64,000 bases of DNA from Paenibacillus helianthi (GCF_001909055.1 NZ_LVWI01000092.1:62001-126000), one strand, 5' to 3'; positions 26,753-35,977 are shown, counted from the stretch's first letter. Program-made: numbers and translations. Notes: a model not told the origin generated them from the letters alone.

Positions 26753-29017
26753 CTAGTAAGAAAAATCAGCCTGCACAGTCCGGTAATATAATTTGCCCTG
26801 CACTTCACCGGAAAGACCTGTACCATAATCCAGCAGCTTCACCACTCCCGGCAAAAACCATAATGGCATAGCCATTTTGATATCCGCTGCTGTGTATGTA
26901 AATTTCTCATCCAAGTTGCTTCCTGTGTTCAGCCGGATTAAGGCCAGCATACGCGACAATTGAACATCGCCCCCTCCATGCAGCACCAGAAAAAGCCGCA
27001 GATAGTCCCGGTAGCTCAGCTTGACAGGTATGTATTTGGACAGTGGAATTTCACCATTTTTACATAACAGCAGCATATCCTGTACTGCCTGCTCAACTCC
27101 GTACAGAAGTGCTGCTGCCAATATCAGCAGCGGATTGGCAAGCCCCGCACGTTCTGTAAATCCCTCCATGGTACGTATAGCCAGCCGCACTGCAAAAATC
27201 TCCCCGTAAGCTGCCGCTATATTCCCGGCAGGGTTATAAAATCCATACAGAATATACTCCAGCTCCTGGGCATTAGGATCAAGCTGATCCGCCAGCCTTC
27301 CTGCTCCTTCATTTACAGAGCCTGAGGCCAGACCGGCCAGCTGTGAAATATCAAAGGGAGGAAAATACAGCGCCGAATACTCTGTCTGAAATAGCCTGTC
27401 CCTGGCCCCCTCCAGCACATTGCCCATTGCAGCATAGAGACTGTCCACTTTAACCATAGAGGCGCTTCCGGCAGTATAGGGATTCTGATCAGCAGTCCCT
27501 GGCTCAGTTGGCTGATCCACTCCCGTGTTGAAAGCGATATTGTCGTTGTAATACTTATGCAGAGTCTGATAACGTTTCATAGCTTCCCCGGCGCTCGCGC
27601 CAAGACCGCGAATCTGATCCAGCAGCTTCATGGCCTCGCTAAGCTTGCCTTTAGCTTCCTGCTCCACTTGCTTGCGCTGGTTATCATATGTGCGATGTGC
27701 TTCAATTTGAGCACTTTCGGAAGCAATCAGCGTCCCCGCGTTTCCATAATTGCGCAAATAATTATTCACCGCTTCCGAAGCGTTGAGAATACTGGCATTC
27801 ATGCTGGAAACGTCGGCATTAAGTCCCGAAGCCGGGCTCAAGCTTCCTGGCAAAAGAACCACCTTCGGTACCACGGCCTGTGAAGCTGTCAGCTGTGCTG
27901 ACAAGCTATTTTCCATCGTGCTGACCTCGTTTGCTGTGAGGATAAGCGAATCTTCCTGCTCGCGCAGCTTTTTAATGGGATCTGCACTTAACTCAGCTGA
28001 AGTGTCCGGGATATCCCAGTCTCGGGCTGAATTCTGCGCATCGTCCGGCCCGCTGTTTCGTGACTGCTCAAGCAGGCTTTTCATTTGGGCATTCAAAGTT
28101 TTCGCCCGCTCCAGCGCGGCTGCCGCCTCCTCCAAATAACGCGATTGTTTCTCTTGATAAGAAGCCTGTGCATCAGGAAACCGGGCAAGCAGTTCACCGG
28201 ATTGCTGTATATAAGCCGCCAAAAGCCCCTGGTACTGTGCAGACCTTTTCTCATCACGATACAAATCAGCATAATATTTGCCCACATAGTCGCCGTACAT
28301 AGCCGCAATATCCGCAGCAGTGCCAATGGTGCCTAATGTAGCGGGTATCATTCTACCACCAGGTGGATTCATGATCAGCTCCTGCAGTGCTTGTCCACTC
28401 TCCCCTGCCTGCTTCCGCGACTTCAGCATCTGATCCAGCGCTTCCTCACGCTCATCATACAAAGGCTGAAGCTTGCCGAGCACCTTGGTTGTCCGTGAAG
28501 CCTCACCCATGGCCGCAGACAGCGGCTTGAATTTGCCAGCCAGCTCTAGGGCGAAATCAATCGGCGCCTTGTACTTCATCTCTTCCACAATCTGCCGCCG
28601 GAAAATGTCATAGCTTCCAAGCGGACGGCTCCAGCTTAAGGAGGAGGAATCCAGACCCAAGGGCAGAAGATTAAAAGAATCACCGCGCCCGCTCTCATAC
28701 AGATTATCATTCAGCACACCGGCCAAAAGCTGATCACCGTCATTGCCGCCATAGGCGAACAGTCCGTATTTATCTTTCAGTTCGATATCATATGAAGACA
28801 TTACTGAGCGGACTGCAGCTCTGGCTAAACGCTCTTCCTGGACGTTTACAGCCGCAATGCGCGCATAGTCAATCAGCACTGCGGTAAATAGAAAGACAAA
28901 TGCCAGCACCATAATTAAAAAGATAGAGACTGAACCTTCGGATCGGGTATACCCGCTGACCATGTATCTTACCACTCTTTCAAAAGCATGCCCTTTCTCT
29001 GCCTTCAAGCGTGTCAT
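26753..29017 (-). CDS. DUF5702-type TadE/TadG-like protein, Tad locus 2
   Basis: A 754-residue protein with one N-terminal membrane helix (about 28-50, VSIFLIMVLAFVFLFTAVLIDYARI), the TadG-like layout. The sequence SEGSVSIFL resembles a prepilin site but lacks Glu at +5. The ectodomain is long and largely helical, with coiled-coil-like segments (about 255-330 and 425-475), and matches what is annotated as DUF5702 in Firmicute Tad loci. ATG at 29017 follows AAAGGGGGAT at unusually short spacing. Probably a minor subunit or assembly factor of the pilus. Confidence 0.72.
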   Translation of the reverse strand: MTRLKAEKGHAFERVVRYMVSGYTRSEGSVSIFLIMVLAFVFLFTAVLIDYARIAAVNVQEERLARAAVRSVMSSYDIELKDKYGLFAYGGNDGDQLLAGVLNDNLYESGRGDSFNLLPLGLDSSSLSWSRPLGSYDIFRRQIVEEMKYKAPIDFALELAGKFKPLSAAMGEASRTTKVLGKLQPLYDEREEALDQMLKSRKQAGESGQALQELIMNPPGGRMIPATLGTIGTAADIAAMYGDYVGKYYADLYRDEKRSAQYQGLLAAYIQQSGELLARFPDAQASYQEKQSRYLEEAAAALERAKTLNAQMKSLLEQSRNSGPDDAQNSARDWDIPDTSAELSADPIKKLREQEDSLILTANEVSTMENSLSAQLTASQAVVPKVVLLPGSLSPASGLNADVSSMNASILNASEAVNNYLRNYGNAGTLIASESAQIEAHRTYDNQRKQVEQEAKGKLSEAMKLLDQIRGLGASAGEAMKRYQTLHKYYNDNIAFNTGVDQPTEPGTADQNPYTAGSASMVKVDSLYAAMGNVLEGARDRLFQTEYSALYFPPFDISQLAGLASGSVNEGAGRLADQLDPNAQELEYILYGFYNPAGNIAAAYGEIFAVRLAIRTMEGFTERAGLANPLLILAAALLYGVEQAVQDMLLLCKNGEIPLSKYIPVKLSYRDYLRLFLVLHGGGDVQLSRMLALIRLNTGSNLDEKFTYTAADIKMAMPLWFLPGVVKLLDYGTGLSGEVQGKLYYRTVQADFSY

Positions 29018-29080
29018 ATCCCCCTTTCGCCCCTCAGTTGCTGTCCCATATTCATTAGGAATTAAGCTAATTCAACTTGT

Positions 29081-29743
29081 TTAATGCAGCTTGCTCATCA
29101 TGACGGCAGCATTTTTCTTGTCCATGCCTGTCCCTGACTTGGTGCTATCCGCATTACCCTTGAATTTGGCTCCATAATAACGCATAAGATCAACGGTGCG
29201 GATGAATTCAACAGGTTCAGCAATTGCGGACCGGGCCTGCACCACCGGCACTGCCTTGTCGGACAGAATTTCGTTCAGCACAGGCAAATTCAGTACCCGC
29301 TTCAGCTCTGCGCTTACTTTACGGCCCGTAAGGCTATACGTATAGTTCATCTCTCCTGGCATATTTGCCGGAACCATAGCGGATGCATGCGTAAGCTTGA
29401 CCACAGGCAGAGTGCCTCCATCCCCGGCAGCAGGCAGCGTAATAGCTGCTCCGCCCTCTGGCGCACCGATACCGAACAAAGAGGAGAGCAGATCGTCGTC
29501 GCCAATACGCCAATAGAGAGAATCATATTCGCCAATGGCGTAAGAACCCTTCGTTTCTTTGTGGCTGTTATCCCAATTGTAAGCAGCGCGTTCCGTAGCG
29601 GCTGAAGCTACCTGCAGAAGCATCGACTTCTGGTAGCTGTACAAGCAGAAGAACAGCAGCAGCATAGTGATGCACATAACGATCGGCAACAATAGAGAGG
29701 CTTCAATAGTAAAGCTGCCCTCGTCTTTCCGGAGTGAGCTCAC
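29081..29743 (-). CDS. TadE-like pseudopilin, Tad locus 2
   Basis: A 220-residue protein starting with GTG at 29743, which overlaps the stop of the Flp gene (GTGA). The N terminus KDEGSFTIEASLLLPIVM has Gly at the prepilin cleavage site and Glu at +5, followed by a hydrophobic helix (ITMLLLFFCLYSYQ). This is the TadE signature. The extracellular part of about 170 residues has no further recognised motif. Position directly after the major pilin is typical for TadE. Confidence 0.85.
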   Translation of the reverse strand: MSSLRKDEGSFTIEASLLLPIVMCITMLLLFFCLYSYQKSMLLQVASAATERAAYNWDNSHKETKGSYAIGEYDSLYWRIGDDDLLSSLFGIGAPEGGAAITLPAAGDGGTLPVVKLTHASAMVPANMPGEMNYTYSLTGRKVSAELKRVLNLPVLNEILSDKAVPVVQARSAIAEPVEFIRTVDLMRYYGAKFKGNADSTKSGTGMDKKNAAVMMSKLH

Positions 29744-29928
29744 TCAAAAACTTCCTGGCTCTTTTCACCCGCTGTAGCAATCAGATCTTTTACGACCTTC
29801 ACAATTTCCGTACGGAATATTAATACTACTGCAATCAACACAGCGATGATCATAATCATCTCCAATGTACCTAGTCCTTCCTCATCCTTCCAAAAGCGCT
29901 TTACAGCTTCCACAATCATTGAACTCAT
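29740..29928 (-). CDS. Flp-type major pilin (class IVb prepilin), Tad locus 2
   Basis: A 62-residue prepilin. The leader ends at EEG, followed by LGTLEMIMIIAVLIAVVLIFR: cleavage after Gly would place Glu at +5, then an uninterrupted hydrophobic helix, the Flp1 hallmark. The tail is short and polar. The likely major subunit of the locus 2 pilus. AGGAAGC lies before the ATG at 29928. It overlaps tadE by four bases and follows tadC by 15 bp. Confidence 0.88.
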   Translation of the reverse strand: MSSMIVEAVKRFWKDEEGLGTLEMIMIIAVLIAVVLIFRTEIVKVVKDLIATAGEKSQEVFE

Positions 29929-29943
29929 ACACAGCTTCCTCCT

Positions 29944-30816
29944 CTACATTTTGAGCATCATGAGCGCCGGTGCTCCCACCAGCACAATAACAATTAAAAA
30001 GATGACCACCATCGGAAAAACCAGCTTCGAGGAAGCCTGTTCCCCGCGCGTCCGGCTGACAGACTTCCGCTTCTCCCAGAGTATCCGAGAGAGGTCACGC
30101 AGCGACAAGACAAAATCCGCTCCACCCCTGCGGTAATTAAGCAGAACAGTGGTAGTGAACAAAGAAACCTCCTGTACCGCACAGCGTTTACTGAAATTCT
30201 CAAAAGCTTGCTGAAACGAATAGCCGCTGTCCCACTCGGCAGTCATTTTGTGCAACTCCTTGTAAAGCGGATGTGCCATGTCCCCTTTGCGGCTTTCCAC
30301 ACAACGGATGATTGCTCTCTGCACCGTCTCACCTGCACCTACCAGGAGCACGATGCTGTTCAGCAGATCCGGCAGCTCAAGCATGATATTCTGCTCCCGC
30401 AGACGCACCTTCTTATGCAGGTCACTGACCAGGGCAAACGGCAATATTACTGCCAGCATCCCTCCAAGTGCAATCCCGGCTTTCTCCCCGCTAAATAGCG
30501 CGTACGCACAGCCAGCTGTCAGGAATAGCCAACTGTAGGTGATCATTTCTCCCATGAAAAGCAGTGTCCGCTCTGCACTGTAACGGTTGCCGTAGGTCCG
30601 CTGAAGTGAGCGCTGAATCCGGAACATGACAGATGGAATGTGGCTTCCAAGCTTCCAGGTGTCGATCAGCCAAAGGAAGGGTTCACCCAGCCGACGCAGG
30701 CGCAGCCCTTCCATTGGGAGTGAGCGTAGCCCGGAGTAGCGACTGCCGCATTTCAGGTGGAGCAAACCCCAACCAAGTGTCAACACCAACGTGATGGTGC
30801 CGCTTAGCCAAATCAT
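29944..30816 (-). CDS. TadC platform protein, Tad locus 2
   Basis: A 290-residue inner-membrane protein with an N-terminal helix, a pair of helices near 90-130 (TYSWLFLTAGCAYALF, GIALGGMLAVILPFALV) and a C-terminal helix (VVIFLIVIVLVGAPALM). The conserved cytoplasmic core includes LLNSIVLLVGAGETVQRAI, FQQAFENFSKRC and GGADFVLSLRDLS, as in TadC/type II secretion F proteins. AGGAGGTGA precedes the ATG at 30816. It follows tadB by 14 bp. Confidence 0.87.
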   Translation of the reverse strand: MIWLSGTITLVLTLGWGLLHLKCGSRYSGLRSLPMEGLRLRRLGEPFLWLIDTWKLGSHIPSVMFRIQRSLQRTYGNRYSAERTLLFMGEMITYSWLFLTAGCAYALFSGEKAGIALGGMLAVILPFALVSDLHKKVRLREQNIMLELPDLLNSIVLLVGAGETVQRAIIRCVESRKGDMAHPLYKELHKMTAEWDSGYSFQQAFENFSKRCAVQEVSLFTTTVLLNYRRGGADFVLSLRDLSRILWEKRKSVSRTRGEQASSKLVFPMVVIFLIVIVLVGAPALMMLKM

Positions 30817-30830
30817 TTATTTCACCTCCT

Positions 30831-31619
30831 TTACAGTGGAATATTCATGATTCTGGAAGTCCACAGATAACACAGAAACAGCAACCCGAGAGCAAGTGTA
30901 GATATCGCTATACCTGCACCTGTATACATAGGTTCCATATAATCCCCTGCTGTCAGACTCATGAACATCACCATAATGAGCGGGGAAACTAGTAAAGCCT
31001 TGGCCTCGAATTTCTTCTGGGCGATGCTGACGGCTATATCTTGTTGAATATCCAGCTTCTCTCCGATAATGGTTGAAGTACGCCTCACGATCTCTACCAG
31101 GTCACCTCCAGTCCGTTTGCACACGGAGAATACATCAGCGAACCGTTCGACATCTTCCATGCCCGCCCGCTTGCTGAAATCCTCCAGTGCTTCTTCTACC
31201 GGCTGGCCATACTCCATGCGCGTGCAGATAATATTCAGCTCGAAGATCATATCGCCTCCCCCCTCGGGGTCGAGCATAAGCAGATCCTGCACCGCTTCAC
31301 GAAATGCATTCTCAACAGAGCGGCCGGCCGACAGCGATGAAGACAGCGAGAACAGCATTTGCTTGAATTGCAGATTAAGGGCAGTACGGCGCCGCCGGTG
31401 CAGGTAGTCACGCAACAGCCGTGGAGCATATACCCCGCCCGGCACCAGCAGACAAGACAGCAGCCCATTGTGATAAAAAAGGTATCCTATTGCCCATAAC
31501 AGCGTTCCGCCAGTCAGCATCGCCGTGATCTTTTGCAAGGAGGTTAGGACGTACACCGTATAATCTGGCAGTTGTGCCTCCGCTCCGGTATCACGCAGTC
31601 CTTGCGGCTTTTGTCTCAA
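30831..31619 (-). CDS. TadB platform protein, Tad locus 2
   Basis: A 262-residue inner-membrane protein with helices near 38-65 and 205-260 and the type II secretion F core: FKQMLFSLSSSLSAGRSVENAF, VEEALEDFSKRAGMEDVERFA and KRTGGDLVEIVRRTSTII. No ATG is available near the N terminus; TTG at 31619 is chosen, five bases after the cpaF stop, but the AAGGAGG sequence is farther upstream than usual, so a CTG at about 31628 cannot be excluded. Confidence 0.87.
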   Translation of the reverse strand: MRQKPQGLRDTGAEAQLPDYTVYVLTSLQKITAMLTGGTLLWAIGYLFYHNGLLSCLLVPGGVYAPRLLRDYLHRRRRTALNLQFKQMLFSLSSSLSAGRSVENAFREAVQDLLMLDPEGGGDMIFELNIICTRMEYGQPVEEALEDFSKRAGMEDVERFADVFSVCKRTGGDLVEIVRRTSTIIGEKLDIQQDIAVSIAQKKFEAKALLVSPLIMVMFMSLTAGDYMEPMYTGAGIAISTLALGLLFLCYLWTSRIMNIPL

Positions 31620-31624
31620 TGAGA

Positions 31625-32857
31625 TCAGAGCACTTCCTCCTTCTTATCAATTCCGGCCATTCTGAGTTTGCCGGTATGCAGCATCGGATTCCCGCTGGGG
31701 ATCAGTCCCCCTTGGACCCGCCCGTTCCTCTCACCTGTTTCACGGAATTCATACAGCGGATTAAGCACCACCTCCCCTTCTTGAACCCCGGTAACCTCAC
31801 AGATTTCCACCACCCGGCGTGAACGGTCACGCAGACGCGACAGATGCACAAAAATATCAATTGCGGAGCCAATCTGCTGCCGGACTACTGCCACGGGCAA
31901 ATCGGCTGCACTGAGTACCATCGTTTCGAGACGGCTGAGCATATCCTGCGCACTGTTAGAATGGCCAGTACTGAGTGAGCCATCATGTCCAGTGTTCATC
32001 GCCTGCAGCATATCAAGGCATTCTGCGCCCCGGACCTCGCCGACCACAATGCGGTTCGGCCGCATCCGGAGTGAGGAGCGAATCAGATCACGGATGGTGA
32101 TCTCGCCGCGGCCTTCCGTATTCGCATTTCTTGTTTCCAGGGAGACGAGATTCGGTACAGTCACGATCTGCAGCTCCGCTGAATCCTCTACAGTGATCAC
32201 ACGTTCCTGCGGCGGAATGAATTGCGACAAAGCATTCAGGAAGGTGGTTTTGCCCGAACCGGTGCCACCGCTGATGAAAATATTGTATTTGGCCACCACA
32301 AGCATCTGCAGCATTTCCGCTGCTTCCGCGCTTATTGCTTCCCGGCGGATCAGCTCATTCATCGTCATCGGGGTTTCGGGAAACTTGCGGATTGTCATTG
32401 CCGGCCCCTTCAGTGCTACCGGCGGCAGAACGATATTGACACGGGAACCATCCTTCAGCCGCGCATCAACGATTGGCGAGGAATCATTAACCACCCGGTT
32501 CACACCCGATACTACGGACTGGATAATATCCTCAAGCCGGCTTCTGGACTCAAAAGCCAGCGGCAGACGCCGGATCTGCCCCTCCTCCTCTACGAAGATT
32601 TCATCATGACTGTTAATCATAATCTCGGTGATGGCCGGATTATCCACCAGCGGCTGCAATACATCCAACCCCCGGAAGGAGTCGAACAGCTTCTTGACCA
32701 AGGCATGTTTCTCTTGAGCCGTCAGATGCTGAAGGTTGTCCCGTGCAAGAACCGTCCGCTCAATATACGCGGTAAGCTCACGGTTGCCTACAGCAGACGT
32801 CAGATCCAGCCCGGAACGGATGTCACTGCGCAGCGACCTGAACATTTCTTCATTCAT
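31625..32857 (-). CDS. cpaF: CpaF/TadA secretion ATPase, Tad locus 2
   Basis: A canonical hexameric ATPase driving Tad pilus assembly, 410 residues from the chosen start. Motifs: ITEIMINSHDEIFVEEEG in the N-terminal region, Walker A GGTGSGKTTFL, the Asp box ITVEDSAELQI, Walker B IVVGEVRGAECLDML and the His box TGHDGSLSTGHSNS. The frame opens earlier (32896), but those codons overlap the upstream gene; the ATG at 32857 has GGGA at suitable spacing and overlaps the upstream stop by 8 bases. 32863 is an alternative. Confidence 0.92.
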   Translation of the reverse strand: MNEEMFRSLRSDIRSGLDLTSAVGNRELTAYIERTVLARDNLQHLTAQEKHALVKKLFDSFRGLDVLQPLVDNPAITEIMINSHDEIFVEEEGQIRRLPLAFESRSRLEDIIQSVVSGVNRVVNDSSPIVDARLKDGSRVNIVLPPVALKGPAMTIRKFPETPMTMNELIRREAISAEAAEMLQMLVVAKYNIFISGGTGSGKTTFLNALSQFIPPQERVITVEDSAELQIVTVPNLVSLETRNANTEGRGEITIRDLIRSSLRMRPNRIVVGEVRGAECLDMLQAMNTGHDGSLSTGHSNSAQDMLSRLETMVLSAADLPVAVVRQQIGSAIDIFVHLSRLRDRSRRVVEICEVTGVQEGEVVLNPLYEFRETGERNGRVQGGLIPSGNPMLHTGKLRMAGIDKKEEVL

Positions 32858-34019
32858 ATACATTCCCGGTAAAGACATGCGGCAGCGCCGGTTCAATGAT
32901 TTCCGAGCACAGCTGCTGCACTCCGGCCGTGAATTGCGGGGAATTCAGGCACAGCTCCACATGATGCTGTATGGCCCATGATGGGATATAAGGAAGCACA
33001 GCATCCATCTGCATCCCTTCAGGAAGAATCCCCGCGTTATGTGCATCGGCTGCGAGGTTCATGACAAACCTGCTTTTGACGGGTACCTCCTGAAGCATGC
33101 CAGAATGCGGATTACTGCAGTGACCCAGCCACCCGGCAGTCTTATGGTGACTGGTCTTAGCACCTGTCAATACCCAGAGCAGAAGTCCACATCTATGCAG
33201 AACTGCCTGGGTTTGTTCCTCCTCAAGGGCTCCCGTATCAACAATGACAACATCATAGCGTCCTGCCCCGGACAGCTGCTCCAGAACATCCAGCGTATCC
33301 GTACGTGTCATCTGCAGTTTTTCCTTAAGATTCTCTACCGGTCTGAAGGCTTCACTCCTTAGACTCTCGTGTCTGATCACATACCTTTCAAGCTCCAGCT
33401 GTGTCTTCACTTTGCTCCCTTCCCCTTCATTCGCCTTCAGTTCATAGAGCAGCCGCTCCAGACCGGGGGCGTTTCCGTCCGGCACCCGCAGGAACAACCC
33501 GCTGCTGTCCACACTCTCCAGGTTCAGATAAAAAACGGACAGTCCCAGCCCTCCAAGCTGCTTGGCCAAGTTGAGTGCAAGCGTGGTTTTGCCGCTGCTG
33601 CCACTGGCTGAAACAACTCCAATCAGCAGTGTCTCCTCCTTGGAGATGGACGCCATTCTGCTCCGCTTCACATCGCACAGCTGTAGAATGGCATCCAGCA
33701 AAGAAGGAAGCGATTGATACTTTTCAATCACTTGTCCCCCCGCCAGATTTCCGGAAGGTTTGCCGCGGACGTCCCCTGCATCGCTGAGAACCGCCCACGG
33801 AATGGTACTCTTCCCCTCCACCAGCCAGGCCTCGATGAAAGAAGGATCTGCTACCACAGCATCCGGCACCTCCTCCCCCTTCATGAATTCCATAAAAGTA
33901 TCCAACCGGCTGAAAGCGCTGATCCGCAGCATTCCTCCATATTCACTATGGTGAATATAGTGCAGCAATGGCTCAATGTATTGACTCTCCCGCACTGCAA
34001 GTACGATTCTTGCCGCCAT
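32850..34019 (-). CDS. CpaE/TadZ-like P-loop ATPase, Tad locus 2
   Basis: A 389-residue protein with an N-terminal receiver-like domain (about 1-110, starting MAARIVLAVRESQYIEPL) and a MinD/ParA-type ATPase domain. The P-loop GVVSASGSSGKTTLALNLA is intact, followed by VFYLNLESVDSSG and the Walker-B-like VVIVDTGALEEEQ. It positions the pilus machine. The frame opens 11 codons upstream, but AAAGGAGAGAGG lies just before the ATG at 34019, so that start is used. First gene of locus 2, behind a hairpin in its leader. Confidence 0.85.
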   Translation of the reverse strand: MAARIVLAVRESQYIEPLLHYIHHSEYGGMLRISAFSRLDTFMEFMKGEEVPDAVVADPSFIEAWLVEGKSTIPWAVLSDAGDVRGKPSGNLAGGQVIEKYQSLPSLLDAILQLCDVKRSRMASISKEETLLIGVVSASGSSGKTTLALNLAKQLGGLGLSVFYLNLESVDSSGLFLRVPDGNAPGLERLLYELKANEGEGSKVKTQLELERYVIRHESLRSEAFRPVENLKEKLQMTRTDTLDVLEQLSGAGRYDVVIVDTGALEEEQTQAVLHRCGLLLWVLTGAKTSHHKTAGWLGHCSNPHSGMLQEVPVKSRFVMNLAADAHNAGILPEGMQMDAVLPYIPSWAIQHHVELCLNSPQFTAGVQQLCSEIIEPALPHVFTGNVYE

Positions 34020-34050
34020 GATCCCTCTCTCCTTTCTGCATAAAGACAGC

Positions 34051-34097
34051 AAAAAAGCACCGCCAATAACCGTGGGATACGGTCATTGAACGGTGCT
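34051..34097 (-). terminator. Terminator-like hairpin in the 5' leader of Tad locus 2 (possible attenuator)
   Basis: On the minus strand AGCACCG pairs with CGGTGCT, and inside it CAAT/ATTG and ACCGT/ACGGT pair around a five-base loop, giving a nearly continuous 42-base hairpin (34056-34097) followed by T residues (34051-34056). It lies between the predicted promoter (34126-34154) and the first codon (34019). No minus-strand gene exists upstream that would need a terminator here. AACGG and CCGTT at the 5' side could form a competing small hairpin. Attenuation is inference. Confidence 0.65.
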
Positions 34098-34125
34098 TCC
34101 GTTACTATTCCTATAATTTACAGCA

Positions 34126-34154
34126 ATAGTAGCATATATATAAGAGTACAGCAA
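34126..34154 (-). promoter_or_regulatory. Predicted sigma-A promoter of Tad locus 2
   Basis: On the minus strand TTGCTG (34154-34149) and TACTAT (34131-34126) are separated by exactly 17 bases. This gives a predicted transcript start near 34119 and a leader of about 100 nt that includes the hairpin at 34056-34097. Confidence 0.5.
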
Positions 34155-34294
34155 TAGCTTTTTTTTCATTACCTCAAAATCCCACGAACTCCCATATCCA
34201 GTGCTGGATATTCCCAAGTTCTCTATCCCCCTGTATAATTCATACGTTCATCATTCACCTAACTCAAAACCATAACAAAGGGGATTTACACCAC

Positions 34295-35485
34295 ATGAAA
34301 TTCGTACCCGGTTTTCTTGCAGTACTAGCCTTATCCGGTGCCATCACCGTATCAGCAGCAGCAGCATCAGACCAACCTATCACCGTAACGATCGATCAGC
34401 AAAAGCTGAACCTAAGCACCAGTGCACCGGTCAAAGACCATGATGCCATCCTCGTTCCTATGCGTCCTATTTTTGAGAAGCTGGGCCTCAGCCTGGTATG
34501 GAATGCCAAGACAAGCACGATTACAGCCTCCAAGGAGGGCCTGACAATCACCCTGCAGCTTGGAAGCAAAAAAGCAAGTGTGAACGGGACTGTGAAGCAG
34601 CTCACTTCCGCACCCAAAATGATCAACAACGTTACCTATGTCCCTCTCCGGTTCGTAAGCGAAGCGACAGGCAACAGTGTCACCTGGAATGCTAAAGCTA
34701 ATACCGTAGAAATCAAAAGCAATCAGAGCAGCGCCGTGACCAAGGGAATCTCGGAGCTTTTTGATAAATACACCAGCTATTCCAACAAAAATGATTTCGC
34801 CGGATTCCTGGGTCTGATTGATCCGAAATCACCACTTGCCGCAGCAGCCCCTGCACTCAAAGAGCAGATGGAAAAATCTGATACCACCACAGCGATTGCA
34901 AAAATGGACATTATCGATGTTCAGGCAAAGGAAGCAACGGTGGACGTTGTGGAAACAACCGTTAGAAACAGCGGAGCCTTTACACCTAACAGCACCGCGG
35001 AGTACATTTATTCACTTACCAAAAATGCTGGCGGCTCCGACTGGCTGATCAGCAATGTGCAGATTAAGGCCATCAAATACTCCCTGCCTGACGGCACACT
35101 TGAAGCCAAACCTCCTGTTCCCGCGGCTGATGAAGATCAAATCAAGGCTGTGCTGCAGGCCAATACAGATTTCTCCAACAAAGAAGACCTGAGCGGCGTA
35201 CTGTCTACAATAGACGAATCCTCACCAGCCTATGCACAGAGCGAACAAACCTATAAGCAGCTTTTCGCCGCTTATGATTTGGAGTCCGCTGTGGAATCTT
35301 CCAAAATCATTTACTACAATAATAACGAGGCCGCCATCTATGCCGTATTAACATCCAAAAAGCTGAAGGGGCCACAATTCACCGATTACCGGGCAGAAAC
35401 CGTGACAACCGTCAAGAAATCAGCAGATGGCAAATGGAAGCTGGTTCAAACCTACAATCTAAATATCGAACCGCTGACCAAATAG
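34295..35485 (+). CDS. Secreted stalk-domain (copper amine oxidase N-terminal-like) protein
   Basis: A 396-residue exported protein. The signal peptide ends near AAAASD (about residue 26). Residues 35-150 form the repeated stalk domain: VPMRPIFEKLGLSLVWNAKTS and YVPLRFVSEATGNSVTWNAKAN with the IT/VEI strands, a domain that is very common in Paenibacillus secreted proteins and binds the cell wall or acts as a spacer. The rest contains two SnoaL/NTF2-like repeats (about 155-265 and 285-395; both have NKxDFAGFLGLID/NKEDLSGVLSTID motifs). Function unknown. GGGGATTT precedes the ATG, and a strong terminator follows. Confidence 0.8.
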   Translation: MKFVPGFLAVLALSGAITVSAAAASDQPITVTIDQQKLNLSTSAPVKDHDAILVPMRPIFEKLGLSLVWNAKTSTITASKEGLTITLQLGSKKASVNGTVKQLTSAPKMINNVTYVPLRFVSEATGNSVTWNAKANTVEIKSNQSSAVTKGISELFDKYTSYSNKNDFAGFLGLIDPKSPLAAAAPALKEQMEKSDTTTAIAKMDIIDVQAKEATVDVVETTVRNSGAFTPNSTAEYIYSLTKNAGGSDWLISNVQIKAIKYSLPDGTLEAKPPVPAADEDQIKAVLQANTDFSNKEDLSGVLSTIDESSPAYAQSEQTYKQLFAAYDLESAVESSKIIYYNNNEAAIYAVLTSKKLKGPQFTDYRAETVTTVKKSADGKWKLVQTYNLNIEPLTK

Positions 35486-35517
35486 GCTAAATGGACAATT
35501 TCCTGATATAAAATGAA

Positions 35518-35557
35518 ACGCAGCAGACTCCCTGCCAGGAGCATCTGCTGCGTTTTT
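35518..35557 (+). terminator. Intrinsic terminator of the stalk-domain gene
   Basis: ACGCAGCAGA pairs with TCTGCTGCGT and an inner CTCC/GGAG pair closes the loop; TTTTTATTT follows. It lies about 30 bp after the stop at 35485. Confidence 0.9.
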
Positions 35558-35575
35558 ATTTGGAACCATATCCCC

Positions 35576-35977
35576 TCACAGAAACCGTTGGCGGATCTCT
35601 GGCGTTGGGACCAGGCACTGATCATCCCGGCCGAACCAACGGTAACGGTTCCTGGCTACAAATCTGTACAAGGCACTGCGAAGCGGCCGGGGGACAACAA
35701 TGAGCAGATAGGCAGCCGGCCAAGGAAAACGCAGCCTGCGCGCAATCCGCAGCACCGCAGCCGACTCCGTATAGAAGACCCCATCCTCGATCAGAACTAC
35801 CGTGCTTAGCTGACCAGGCACAAGACCGCTGTCTCTCAACAGTTGATGAGAAACCTCGCTCTGCAACGGGGCAAATAGAAACCTGCCTTTGGGATCGCGC
35901 GGAATAATAAACCGGACCATACCTTGACACAGATGGCAGACCCCGTCGATCAGCACAACAGATTTGTCCTTCATCAT
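35576..35977 (-). CDS. DCC-family thiol-disulfide oxidoreductase (DUF393)
   Basis: A 133-residue protein with the family-defining DGVCHLC motif (DxxCxxC) near the N terminus, then FIIPRDPKGRFLFAPLQS and the C-terminal YRFVARNRYRWFGR block. DCC proteins are thioredoxin-like oxidoreductases of unknown partner. The frame opens at 36001, but AGAGGGGAATT before the ATGATG at 35977/35974 argues for a start there. Confidence 0.87.
   Translation of the reverse strand: MMKDKSVVLIDGVCHLCQGMVRFIIPRDPKGRFLFAPLQSEVSHQLLRDSGLVPGQLSTVVLIEDGVFYTESAAVLRIARRLRFPWPAAYLLIVVPRPLRSALYRFVARNRYRWFGRDDQCLVPTPEIRQRFL

Noticed and set aside
34019..34160. c-di-GMP riboswitch in the Tad locus 2 leader
   Set aside because: Attractive for a pilus operon, but the conserved GEMM core sequences are absent; only a plain terminator-like hairpin is seen.
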